Shown in pieces: positions 25,012-34,815 of a stretch of DNA of 41,307 nt (position 1 is its first letter; each line of letters opens with the position of its first letter). Source of the DNA: Phycisphaerae bacterium (GTDB taxonomy: Bacteria > Planctomycetota > Phycisphaerae > Sedimentisphaerales > Anaerohalosphaeraceae). The notes under the pieces are model-generated. The model did not search any database. It was not told where the DNA came from and worked only from the letters and a program-made list of their open reading frames with translations. Location of the stretch: NCBI GenBank assembly GCA_014859965.1, contig JACZKQ010000026.1, positions 1 to 41,307 of the forward strand, given 5' to 3'. Made by a program: the position numbers and the translations under genes.

Positions 25012-27144
25012 TCACGGTGCCCTCCCGACAATCAGAAGGCGAGTTTCATATGGCTTGAGGCTCACAGCGATTTGTACCTTGCCGGCGCCCATCGCGGAGG
25101 CGGGCATCTCGGTCGTCGTCCCCGAGAACGCATCCCACGTCTGCACTTCACCGGTACCAGCCAAAGTCATAGCGATGGATTGTTCCTGATCGCCTTCATT
25201 GAACAGGAAGTACACGTCGGCGTCGCTCAAGCGTCGGTGACTGTACTTGATATCTGGACACGGCTCACCCAACGCCACGTCCGGCCTCGGCAGCGCGGCC
25301 AGTACAGCATCGGTCAGTTCGCCGGACGGTTCATGCATCGCCCAACTCAGATCGGCCGGCGCCTCGGCGTTCAGGAAGGTCTTGCCCACGACCATCGACG
25401 GCTTGCGACCGAGGATGATCACCTTGCCGCCGGCGGCCGCGAAGGCTTTGAGCTTGTCCAATGCCGCCTTCGACATGGCGGTCACCGACGGGATGACCAC
25501 CGCACCGTAGCCTTGACCGCTGAGGTTCTTCATTTCGTTGCCGTCAAGGGTCAGAGTTGACGCGATCGAATCGTCGTCGACGAAATCCAGGTCTCGCTGA
25601 TGCTCCAGCAGCTTCTGCGTGGCCGCCAGCATGCTCCCGTGGGCTTCTCTATCACCCAGCCACAAGCTCATCGTCGGCTGATACAGAGCGATCTTGGCCG
25701 TGGGTCGCCCTTGCGAAAGCACATAGCAGACACGGTTGAGGTACTTGGCGATGGCGCTGAATCGCTCGTCGGCCAGCCACCCCCTCAGGCCTGATCGGCC
25801 ACGGGTCGAGGCTGAGACCCACATCACCTCAACCATGTTGATGCCGCGCACCAACTGCTGATTGAGGATCCATTCGGCCTGCTCTGCGTTCGGCGCGGGG
25901 CGATAGGCTGCAAAGCTCTCGGTAAATGAACGGGGCCGCCCAAACAGGTGTGATGCTGAAGAAGCAAGTTTGGGAAAGTCCGAGACCTTGCCTGGCCAGA
26001 TCTGATCCCAGATCGCATCGACACCCGGCATCTGCACTGGACGCATGCAGCGGAAGAAATCCCCCTCCGACCGTGCCAAGCCGGGCAGATCGTCCTCGTG
26101 ATTCAGGTGAACCAGATATTCGACGTTGTTCGCAGCGCACCATTGCCCCTGCCGGCCAAAGAACGTCCTTCCGAAGCGATCCGACCAGACATCCCAATAG
26201 TCGGCTTTGGCCCGACGTTGAGCCTCCGTCGGAACTGTACCGCGCATAGCCACGAACGACGGCAGGTACGGACGTACGTCGTAGCCTTTCTTCTGATGAA
26301 ATTCCGCAATGATGTCAACGGTCCAGGGCGTGATGCCATAATCCGGTTCGTCGCCACGGAACCCCAGCACGGTCCGGCCAAACTCATCGCCCACCACCGC
26401 CTTGTATTGCTCGTGGGTCCATGCAATGAATTGGACGACGGCCTCTGGATTGAGATAGTCGCACAAAGCATGCGTCCCATCCTTGGCGCCAACCTTTGGG
26501 TTGTTGACCGATCGCGTCGCCGAAGTTCGGTGCTGCTGCTCGACGATCTGAACCTGCCACTGCCCCTCCGGCGCCGTCCAGGTCAGCCGTCCGGATTTCG
26601 CCTCGATCACGACGCTGGAGTCACTGCCCTGTTTGGTCGCCACGGCACAGATCGTGTTCTCAGCAACATCACGATCGATGCTTTCGCCGCCGGCAACGGG
26701 AAACTCATCTGCCACTCGAAACGTCTGCATCGTCAGGTCGGGACGTTCCTCGGTGAATTTGCCACCGGCAAAGCCGCTGGGATACTTGCCTTCGTCAACG
26801 AGCCAGATGCGCATCCCGCGCTGCCTGGCCTGTTCGACCGTGTACCTGATCAGATCGAACCATTCGGGCGAGAGATACTTGGCTTCCATGCGAGTGCCCG
26901 CTTCGATGGTCACCGCCATCACATTCTTGGAACGGTACTCATCCAAGTCCCTGGCGATGACCTCGCGGGTGACACGGCCTTCCCACCCCCAGTAGAGCGT
27001 CATGCTGTATTCCGGCGGCGGGTCCATGAAGTTGGCCGCCACCTCGGCGGCCGTCGGATCCGAGAGATTCTGCCACGGCCTGTCCAGTCCCAAAGCGGAG
27101 CTGCCCAGAAGCAACACGAGTGTGATAGTCCGAATTTTATTCAT
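25012..27144 (-). CDS. GH106-like (alpha-L-rhamnosidase-related) secreted glycosidase, short form
   Basis: A 710-residue protein with signal peptide (about 1-19). The catalytic-type barrel begins FMDPPPEYSMTLYWGWEGRVT, close to the opening of GH106 rhamnosidases, and continues through EAGTRMEAKYLSPEW, VDEGKYPSGFAGG, GFRGDEPDYG (261-270, with the likely acidic E266) and WDQIWPG. GH106 proteins are usually well over 1000 residues, with C-terminal beta-sandwich domains. Here only a short sandwich follows, so this is a distant or trimmed member. AGAGGAG precedes the ATG. It ends the glycan gene run 31934-25012 and sits just downstream of a ruined GH2 gene. Confidence 0.7.
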   Translation of the reverse strand: MNKIRTITLVLLLGSSALGLDRPWQNLSDPTAAEVAANFMDPPPEYSMTLYWGWEGRVTREVIARDLDEYRSKNVMAVTIEAGTRMEAKYLSPEWFDLIRYTVEQARQRGMRIWLVDEGKYPSGFAGGKFTEERPDLTMQTFRVADEFPVAGGESIDRDVAENTICAVATKQGSDSSVVIEAKSGRLTWTAPEGQWQVQIVEQQHRTSATRSVNNPKVGAKDGTHALCDYLNPEAVVQFIAWTHEQYKAVVGDEFGRTVLGFRGDEPDYGITPWTVDIIAEFHQKKGYDVRPYLPSFVAMRGTVPTEAQRRAKADYWDVWSDRFGRTFFGRQGQWCAANNVEYLVHLNHEDDLPGLARSEGDFFRCMRPVQMPGVDAIWDQIWPGKVSDFPKLASSASHLFGRPRSFTESFAAYRPAPNAEQAEWILNQQLVRGINMVEVMWVSASTRGRSGLRGWLADERFSAIAKYLNRVCYVLSQGRPTAKIALYQPTMSLWLGDREAHGSMLAATQKLLEHQRDLDFVDDDSIASTLTLDGNEMKNLSGQGYGAVVIPSVTAMSKAALDKLKAFAAAGGKVIILGRKPSMVVGKTFLNAEAPADLSWAMHEPSGELTDAVLAALPRPDVALGEPCPDIKYSHRRLSDADVYFLFNEGDQEQSIAMTLAGTGEVQTWDAFSGTTTEMPASAMGAGKVQIAVSLKPYETRLLIVGRAP

Positions 27145-27188
27145 ATCAGTTCTCCTCTAGTTAAAACCGTCATCGTCACATTCGTGTC

Positions 27189-27570
27189 CTAAAGTGACGC
27201 GCCGGACACGATAACCACACTTGGGTGTCAATCCTTCGGCTCGGGCCTCGATACGAATCTGCCCCGGCTGGCGATCGAACTGAACGATCGCCAGACACAG
27301 GCCACTAAAGGCGCGGCGCTGTGGAGCCTGGAACGAATCGTGGTCTCCCGGATTGCCGCACGGAATCATCAAGACCGGTCGCCTCGGCGCCTTCATGCTC
27401 GCCTTTGGCAAATTTCCAGTTGCGATTGAAATTGATTGCCCGTCGCACCTGCTGGTCTCTGCGCCTCGAACGAGGGAAGCCCCCAGTCCCGTCATCATCG
27501 CCGGCAGCACGACCTTTGTCGTTGGATCGCTCGACGGCCCATTTGACTGTGGTGCTTCATGGTTCGACAT
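27189..27570 (-). pseudogene. GH2 beta-galactosidase remnant with large internal deletion
   Basis: Two ends of one GH2 gene lie side by side on the minus strand in different frames. The first part (about 27446-27363) reads INFNRNWKFAKGEHEGAEA then TGLDDS, the usual start of a mature GH2 protein. The second (about 27370-27210) reads CGNPGDHDSFQAPQRRAFSG then LCLAIVQ and PGQIRIEARAEGL, the usual C-terminal end. A further frame gives VVIVSGASL and a TAG at 27191..27189, a likely original stop. A signal-like stretch (VVLPAMMTGLGASLV) lies upstream in yet another frame. The central two-thirds, with sandwich, barrel and catalytic glutamates, is gone. This is a dead gene within the glycan operon; a 145-codon frame across it is accidental. 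Confidence 0.7.
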
Positions 27571-27642
27571 CTTCCAGCCTTTCAGACTGACCACACATGG
27601 TGATTTGTGCGGCGAAGCGGACGGCCGAGTAGGCGACGTGCC

Positions 27643-30597
27643 CTACTGATCGAAGTTCTTCGTTTCAACCGTCCAATCGGCGTCGCGGTTCAGTTCGCTG
27701 TCCTCGCCGAGGAACATCGTGGAAGCGTCTCTCCTGTCTTTGAGTTGCCAATCGAGCCAGGCGAGGGCGACGCGGGTGAATTCGCCGCCGCGGGGACGGG
27801 CGTAGGTGCCGGCGTGCCCGACATTCAGGTTGGTCATGGCGATGGGTACATGGTTGATGCGAGAAAAGTCGTCCATGGCATTCTTGTAAGCGATGTCCGA
27901 AGGACCGCCGATAATGTAGAGGACGGGAGCGTGGAAGATCTTCAAGACCTCCTTCGTGAGGGGGGGCATGGCGGCCATGGGCGAGGGGTTCGGGAGTACG
28001 CCGCTGTTGCAGACAACCGTGGTGGAAATCCTGGGGTCTCCGGAGATTTCGATGGCCTGGAGGCCACCACAGGACATTCCCATGGCGGCGACTTTTGAGG
28101 CATCGATCTTACTATGGTAGATGCTCTCCCTGGATTCGTTCTCGGCGAAAACCCAGTCGAGCGCGGTGAGGAGTTGGCTCGATCGAGTCATCCGACGGGA
28201 GGTCGCGTCGCGAACCTCGATCTGATCGAGCAGGCCGATAGCGAGGATGACGTAGCCGTGCGAGGCTATTTCATTCAGGAAGTTCTTGTGTTCCTGGGCC
28301 GTATTGGCACAGGCGCCGTTCCCCCACAGAAGAACGGGCAACTTCTGATCGGCGCCAAAAGGGGACAGGTCGCGGGGGCGGAAGATCGTCATCCCGGGAA
28401 GGGTCCGGGCTTCAGTGACAACCGCCGGGTAGGGACCGGTGCCACCGTCTTCGATGACGACGACGGAGGATTTCGGCTCCGCCTGGCCTTGCGATGGTTT
28501 CGGTTGCAGGTGCGTGGCGAAAATCTTTTTGTTTGCTGCGTCTGCTATTTCCAGCTTCTCGGCGACGTGCACGGTGGCGTTGACCTGCGTCATCACCTTG
28601 CCTCGGCCTTTTTGGGGCGCCTGCACCTGGGCTTCACCGCGAACGGTGTACGTGGCCGTGTCAATCTTGTCGGGCACAGGCTCCCATTTGACGGCAACGT
28701 CGCTGACCTGGCCGGTAGCCAGGTCGAGGCTGCGCACCGTTGCCGGCAGTCCGGGCGTCTGCCCCGAGATCGCACCGACGAACACATGATCCTCCAGCAC
28801 GTTCCTGGCAAACCCGTCGTTCCATGCCTTGAACGATGCACGCAGGGTGCCTTCATCTCCACGGCCCGTGGCGTACACCTGCGTGCCGGCCCACGGCCAG
28901 ACACCGGTGCCGGCGTTGTTCGGCACATCGTTGATGGTCTTCATCAAATCAATTGTGTCGTCGCCCTGCGACTGAATGCTGTACGCGAACCCGACCGGGT
29001 GGTTGAGGTTCTGGATGGCCTTGGCGACCGTGCCGCGGAAACTGGGCGAGCACTCGGCGATGGTGACTTTAACGTTCGGCAACACACGGGAGATTTCAAT
29101 AAGGTTGCGTTGGAGCGTGTCGTAGCTGCCGTGCCAGTCGGGGTAGTAGGAGATGCCGATGCCATCGACCATGCCGCTGCGGGCGGAAAGCTCCTTGTTC
29201 AGTGTGCCGACGAGCGCCATCACGCGCTTGAAAACGTCTTCGGTGTTGAGCGCGACCATCTGGCCGTTCACCCGTTCAAAGACGTTGAAGGCAAAGTGCA
29301 GTTGCGTCTTGATATTCGTGCCGTGCGCGGCGTTGACCTTTTTCACGGCATGGTTGCCGGCGTCGATGAGCAGGGCAAGGTTGCGGACGGAGTCAAGGAA
29401 CTCGCGATACGCCGGGGATTCGGTGTTGCCGTGGGCTTCTTCGTACTTCAGCCACTTCACGCCGCCGCCGGGGTGGGCTTTATACCGGCCCGACGTGTAA
29501 TAGTGGTGATGGTCCACGTACGGCGTAATCAGATCGTACTCGCTGCCCCACATCATGCCGTTGGTCACTTCGTTGCCGATCGCGACGATGCCTGGCGTCG
29601 TGCCCTGCTCGAGCAGGTTTTCGATGACCTCGTGCGTGTAGTCATGAGTCGCCTGCTGCAACTGCTCGAAGGGCAGATCGGCCCAGGCGTAGGGTTTTGG
29701 CTGGTTCTGCGGGTCGGACCAACTGTCCGAGTAATGGAAGTCGATCGCCAGTGTCTGCCCCGCACCGATCACTGCCTTGGCCACGCGAAGGGTGTTGACC
29801 GGGGAACAGTTGCCGGGCGAATTGTTTGGGTTGCCGTTATTCTCGCCGCGCGGCTCGTTCCATATCCGCAGGCGGGTGACGTCCCAGCCCAGGTCTTTGG
29901 TCAGGCCAAAGAAGTTGTTGCCGGACTCGATGGATCCGGGATCGCTGAAGCGTCCGCCGCGGATGCCGGGGACCGGCGGATTGTTTCCGGCATTGTAGTA
30001 ATAGGCCGTGGTGTTTCCGCCCTGCTCGGACGTGTCCGAGCCGTTCTGCAGATCAGCGCGGAGGTAGTTGATGATCTCGATGTCGCGGACGCCGCCGGCC
30101 GGGTCGCCCACCAACTCCAGGCAGAGGTAGCGCAGGCCGGGAGAGGAAAAGAGATCGGTGAAGAGGCCACCGCGCGCGGCGTGGTTGGCGCGGTCCGCGA
30201 GAGGGCGCCATGTCCGGGCATCGGCTGAACCCTGCAGGCGATAGCGATGGATGTGATCATTGTCGGCGAAGTGAAGCCGCACCTTGTGCACCGCGTCGTA
30301 CGTGCCGCCGAGGTCGACCAGGAGTTCGGCCTGGCCCTCGGCGGGCGTCCACATGGTGTCCGGCTTGCCGTCAAGGGCCGCAGCGGCGTCCCCGGACTTG
30401 GCCGAACCCTTTACCCAATACTTGATCGCGAGGTTACTCTCCGCGGGGGTATAGGTTGCAGTGCCCTCCAGGGCGTACGTGGCGGCGGTGAGCGCACTGA
30501 CCACCGTCATTGCCAGAAACCGGGTCCGTTTCAAATGCCAAGGTGCCAAAAATCTTGTCTTTTCGTTACGAGTCGTCATAGTTTCTTTCTTTTTCAT
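27643..30597 (-). CDS. GH53 endo-beta-1,4-galactanase fused to alpha/beta hydrolase
   Basis: A 984-residue exported multidomain enzyme. Order: signal region (about 1-43), discoidin/F5-8-type domain (about 48-178), GH53 barrel (about 195-600) with the acid/base Glu in GNEVTNGMMW (E343) and nucleophile Glu in TIAECSPS (E515), an Ig-like Big_4-type domain (about 605-680), and an alpha/beta hydrolase of the dienelactone/cutinase-like kind (about 715-955). The last has nucleophile elbow GMSCGG (S842) and H928 in VGHAG. GH53 cuts beta-1,4-galactan in pectin side chains; the esterase domain could remove acyl groups from the same chain. GAGGA precedes the ATG. Preceded by the CE1-like gene 152 nt upstream, probably one operon. 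Confidence 0.85.
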   Translation of the reverse strand: MKKKETMTTRNEKTRFLAPWHLKRTRFLAMTVVSALTAATYALEGTATYTPAESNLAIKYWVKGSAKSGDAAAALDGKPDTMWTPAEGQAELLVDLGGTYDAVHKVRLHFADNDHIHRYRLQGSADARTWRPLADRANHAARGGLFTDLFSSPGLRYLCLELVGDPAGGVRDIEIINYLRADLQNGSDTSEQGGNTTAYYYNAGNNPPVPGIRGGRFSDPGSIESGNNFFGLTKDLGWDVTRLRIWNEPRGENNGNPNNSPGNCSPVNTLRVAKAVIGAGQTLAIDFHYSDSWSDPQNQPKPYAWADLPFEQLQQATHDYTHEVIENLLEQGTTPGIVAIGNEVTNGMMWGSEYDLITPYVDHHHYYTSGRYKAHPGGGVKWLKYEEAHGNTESPAYREFLDSVRNLALLIDAGNHAVKKVNAAHGTNIKTQLHFAFNVFERVNGQMVALNTEDVFKRVMALVGTLNKELSARSGMVDGIGISYYPDWHGSYDTLQRNLIEISRVLPNVKVTIAECSPSFRGTVAKAIQNLNHPVGFAYSIQSQGDDTIDLMKTINDVPNNAGTGVWPWAGTQVYATGRGDEGTLRASFKAWNDGFARNVLEDHVFVGAISGQTPGLPATVRSLDLATGQVSDVAVKWEPVPDKIDTATYTVRGEAQVQAPQKGRGKVMTQVNATVHVAEKLEIADAANKKIFATHLQPKPSQGQAEPKSSVVVIEDGGTGPYPAVVTEARTLPGMTIFRPRDLSPFGADQKLPVLLWGNGACANTAQEHKNFLNEIASHGYVILAIGLLDQIEVRDATSRRMTRSSQLLTALDWVFAENESRESIYHSKIDASKVAAMGMSCGGLQAIEISGDPRISTTVVCNSGVLPNPSPMAAMPPLTKEVLKIFHAPVLYIIGGPSDIAYKNAMDDFSRINHVPIAMTNLNVGHAGTYARPRGGEFTRVALAWLDWQLKDRRDASTMFLGEDSELNRDADWTVETKNFDQ

Positions 30598-30749
30598 TGG
30601 GCGGTCCTCGATCTTCGGTTATCAGCGCTGCGCGTCGCGTGCATACATTGCGCCGCTACAAAGTCGACAGGTTCATGTGACTTGCTCCTTTCCCACTCGT
30701 GCTTCATTCGTTGTAGTTTTCGAAGAACTGAGAGTAGATCGCCATGTTC

Positions 30750-31949
<1,200 letters not shown>

Positions 31950-32000
31950 CTATTTAGCAATCAACTTTGCTGAAGGCGTTCGCCTCTGACTCTTCCAGCA

Positions 32001-32040
32001 CAAGAAATGCCTGCCGCAAGAGCTGCGTGCGGCAAGGCAT
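32001..32040 (-). terminator. terminator after the sigma/FecR operon
   Basis: ATGCCTGCCGCA (32007-32018) pairs with TGCGGCAAGGCAT (32028-32040), 12 bp with one bulged base and a 9-nt loop. On the minus strand the stem is followed by TTTCTTG. It lies about 55 nt past the FecR-like gene and before the esterase gene, separating the two units. Confidence 0.6.
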
Positions 32041-32095
32041 CACAACCGAACATGCCGGCGGCATACACATTGTGGGAGTATTCCTGGTTTGGCAT

Positions 32096-33631
32096 TCACT
32101 CCAAGAAAGGATCGCCAAAGAAAACCCAACAGAAACCCGGATTGCCGGGACAGGTCACGGCCAGCGTCAGAAACCGCGTCTGAGGACCAATCATCACCTC
32201 CACTGTCTCTGTCGTATTCCGGTCTGCGGGGAACTGCAGGTGGAGACGAACGGCGCCATCCAGCAGGACCCAGACATCGGCCGGGCTGGTTCGAGTAAAG
32301 GGTATGTCCTTGGGAATACCGCACACAGCCGTAAACCGCTCAATGCGAGCCTCCGGGTTGTCCGCCCGAAGCTGGTCCAGATCAAACGTGATGCCGGCAT
32401 TGGGATGAAGGTGCAACGCCGGGTGGCTCGCGTTGCCGTAGTCGATCGCGTTGAGCCGGGCCGTATACACCCTTCGTGTTTGTGTGGCATAGACCTTACC
32501 GCTGTTGGCTGGGCCTCCAAAGAAGATCCCGTTCGTCGCCGGGCACTGGGCAAAAGTCAGTCCGGTGGAACTGATCACGACGGGGCCGCGTGCCCCATTG
32601 GGCACGAACACACCATCAATTCCGCGGAACTGAGGCAGCGGCCGGAACTTGCTTTGGTTGCTTATGGCCCATGACGTAGCGGGACCGCGGAACACCTCTC
32701 CTGTCTTTAAGTCGATGCCTTGAGCCAACGTGCCAGAACCGTGGCCATTGCCCCCGCCAACGATGTCTGCCAGATCTATCTGGCTGGCCGGGGGCAATCG
32801 AAGGAGGAAAGAATCAGGCTGGGCGACCAGCCCGCCGCGAATGGTCTGTCCGGATGCATCAACCACTGCGGCCAGTCCCTCGTTGACCACGAACGGCGCG
32901 GTCTGACCGGATCGGGTGGAGTCAAGCGTCATGCTGATACGACCCTTCAGGACATGCGCCTCAGTGCTGCCGTCAGCGTGTGCGATCACGCCAAATTCGG
33001 TACCCAAGTCCGTAACAACGACCGTCGGTGTTCGTACTTGGAAACCCTGGGCTTGCGGCGGCACCAGAGCCGTGAGCTTGCCGCTTGTCAGGACCATCTC
33101 ATTGGCACCCTCAAGCTCGATCCTGCAGGGTGCTTCGAGCAGGACGGTCGTCCCGCGGTCCAAGTCCACCTTCGCAAGACCCGCACGTAGATGGTATGAG
33201 CCGGCATGCAGAGAGTCGCCCCAGCGAGGATGAGATCCGGCCCATTGAGCCTGGTACTCACCAGCCAGTTTGCCAACCACCGGGCCTTGAGGCCCGCGAT
33301 GGAACAGGACCCAAACGGAGAGGATCATAACTCCCAGCACCACGATGGCGGCAACAGAATAGAGGTGTCGCACGAAGCGTTTGAGACCACGCGGCGAGGC
33401 TTTGGGGCCAGAAAGCGACCTGATAAGATCCGACGGAGACAACTCGCCAGCCGCCCGAACGGAACGCCGAATCACCGCGCGGACTAACAGGCTGTTGATG
33501 TAGTAGTCCCGTACCTTGGGATCCTGGAGTATGGCCTTCTCGAGGGGCTCCAACTCATCAGGCTCGATCCGGCCGTCCAGCAGAAGCTGCAATAGTTCAT
33601 CTATATCGGGGAAAGGCGCTGACGTGCTCAT
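32096..33631 (-). CDS. FecR-like anti-sigma membrane protein with C-terminal carbohydrate-binding-like domain
   Basis: A 511-residue single-pass membrane protein. The cytoplasmic part (1-88) begins with an acidic helix segment (PDIDELLQLLLDGRI), as in anti-sigma proteins. A membrane helix (about 89-111, SVAAIVVLGVMILSVWVLF) follows. The FecR domain (about 140-240) has VRTPTVVVTDLGTEFGV. The last 110 residues (IDYGNASHPALHLHPNAG to the end) look like an NPCBM-type beta-sandwich. The ATG at 33631 overlaps the TGA of the sigma gene (ATGA), so translation is coupled. A longer frame from 33670 is less likely. Role: probably senses an extracytoplasmic signal, perhaps a sugar, and controls the paired sigma factor; the ligand is inference. 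Confidence 0.83.
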   Translation of the reverse strand: MSTSAPFPDIDELLQLLLDGRIEPDELEPLEKAILQDPKVRDYYINSLLVRAVIRRSVRAAGELSPSDLIRSLSGPKASPRGLKRFVRHLYSVAAIVVLGVMILSVWVLFHRGPQGPVVGKLAGEYQAQWAGSHPRWGDSLHAGSYHLRAGLAKVDLDRGTTVLLEAPCRIELEGANEMVLTSGKLTALVPPQAQGFQVRTPTVVVTDLGTEFGVIAHADGSTEAHVLKGRISMTLDSTRSGQTAPFVVNEGLAAVVDASGQTIRGGLVAQPDSFLLRLPPASQIDLADIVGGGNGHGSGTLAQGIDLKTGEVFRGPATSWAISNQSKFRPLPQFRGIDGVFVPNGARGPVVISSTGLTFAQCPATNGIFFGGPANSGKVYATQTRRVYTARLNAIDYGNASHPALHLHPNAGITFDLDQLRADNPEARIERFTAVCGIPKDIPFTRTSPADVWVLLDGAVRLHLQFPADRNTTETVEVMIGPQTRFLTLAVTCPGNPGFCWVFFGDPFLE

Positions 33632-34161
33632 ATCGAACGGTTTCCTTCTGCCAGTGTCTTGTTCATGCACCGTAGCAGGATATTACTGATCTGTCCGAGA
33701 ATGCGATAGACTTGCCTGGGAGATCGCTTCAGATACACCGCCATATCCTCAACAGAAGTGTTGAGTTCAAAACGCATCCTAATAATACGCTTGATCTGAT
33801 CATCCAGGCCGGCCTGGCACTTGCGTAGAGCCTCTATGCGTATGGCCATCTCGTCTTGAATAGTTGGGACATGCTCTGTCAATGCCTCAAAAACCGCGTC
33901 CTTCATCAGAACGCATTTGTTGCGAGCCACCTTCCGACGGTAATCCAAAATAAGATAGTGCATGATCTGGACGCCCCACGCTGCGAAGTTCGTGCCGGAC
34001 TTGAACTGATTAAACTTCCGCCACATGACCGCCATCCCGTCCTGGAAAAGGTCATCTGCGTCATGTTCATGGGGCACCAGAATCAGGATATAGGTGTATA
34101 TCTCCTGCTGGTGCCGCACAAAGAGTCTCAGGAAATCCAAAGTTCTTTTATCTTGATCCAT
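33628..34161 (-). CDS. ECF-type RNA polymerase sigma factor (Rhodopirellula/Verrucomicrobium family)
   Basis: A 177-residue sigma-70 family protein with region 2 (about 10-78; core HEHDADDLFQDGMAVMWRKF and WGVQIMHYLILDYRRK) and region 4 (about 115-170; FELNTSVEDMAVYLKRSPR and the helix QVYRILGQISNILL). The two are joined by a short linker, as in ECF factors. This subgroup is expanded in Planctomycetota and Verrucomicrobiota. ATG 34161 is preferred to an in-frame TTG at 34176, although the ribosome site is weak for either. The FecR-like partner follows with an ATGA overlap. Target promoters cannot be read from the window. Confidence 0.88.
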   Translation of the reverse strand: MDQDKRTLDFLRLFVRHQQEIYTYILILVPHEHDADDLFQDGMAVMWRKFNQFKSGTNFAAWGVQIMHYLILDYRRKVARNKCVLMKDAVFEALTEHVPTIQDEMAIRIEALRKCQAGLDDQIKRIIRMRFELNTSVEDMAVYLKRSPRQVYRILGQISNILLRCMNKTLAEGNRSI

Positions 34162-34815
34162 ACCAGTCCAACTCAATTGTTCGCTCTTCGTCTACAGTTA
34201 TCATTGCCGAAGAGGCTGGGAACTGACACGAAAAAAACACAGAAAAAATGAAAAAAGGCGGAAAATCAGCCGAGGTTGGCCATGTAGTTATGTACAGAAC
34301 ACGACCACTTACATCCGACTTAATCGGTGAATCAAGGGGCCGTTCTTCTGCTCGCCGCTCCAGTAATGGCAGTTTGATGTCCAAGGTGGGCAGCGAAGTG
34401 CAAGCCGTTCACGTGGGAAATCCGCACCCTGGGCACAAATACAAGGGGTGCGCCTCATCCAGATTTGGCCAAAGCCGGCGCCAGTGGAGACATTTTGGAT
34501 ACATCGTTTGTTACACAAAAAGGCTCTCGGATTTGGGGCTTTAACCTCGTGTCCAGTGGCAGATTCTTGCGACACTTTGCACGACAGGGACTGCAAAGTG
34601 TGCCTGCGCGAGGCGTGTGGTACTCTGCCACCACCGTAACATAGCTATTTTGTCAAAGAGCATGCCGGTCCCAACGCCGCTTGACAGGCACACCTGCACC
34701 TGGGTTAACAGTAAGAGCATTCTCATGGCACGCAGTAAGATTGTGGTCGGGTGGTCTGAACACGGGAGCCGAAGCGGCCATACCAGGCCAGCCCCCATAT
34801 GACACGCGCAAGTGA
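34162..34815. other. 654-nt region without supportable genes
   Basis: The stretch separates the giant lamin-tail protein gene from the sigma factor. Short frames exist (for example minus 34309-34596), but none shows a family or ribosome site. A perfect 10-bp inverted repeat, ACACTTTGCA / TGCAAAGTGT, lies at 34572-34601, and runs of A on the plus strand occupy 34230-34256. It may hold the sigma-operon promoter and decayed sequence. Confidence 0.4.
34572..34601. repeat. perfect 10-bp inverted repeat
   Basis: ACACTTTGCA (34572-34581) and TGCAAAGTGT (34592-34601) are separated by 10 nt. It lies about 215 nt downstream of the giant minus-strand gene. No T run follows on either strand, so a terminator is possible but not typical; an operator or element end are alternatives. 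Confidence 0.45.

Noticed and set aside
28114-30228. 704-codon open frame on the plus strand opposite the GH53 gene
   Set aside because: It mirrors codon positions of the real gene, its translation has no domain sense, and it lacks a ribosome site. The minus-strand frame has clear catalytic motifs.
34309-34596. 95-codon minus-strand frame
   Set aside because: Low-complexity mix of Cys and Arg with no family and no ribosome site; probably chance.
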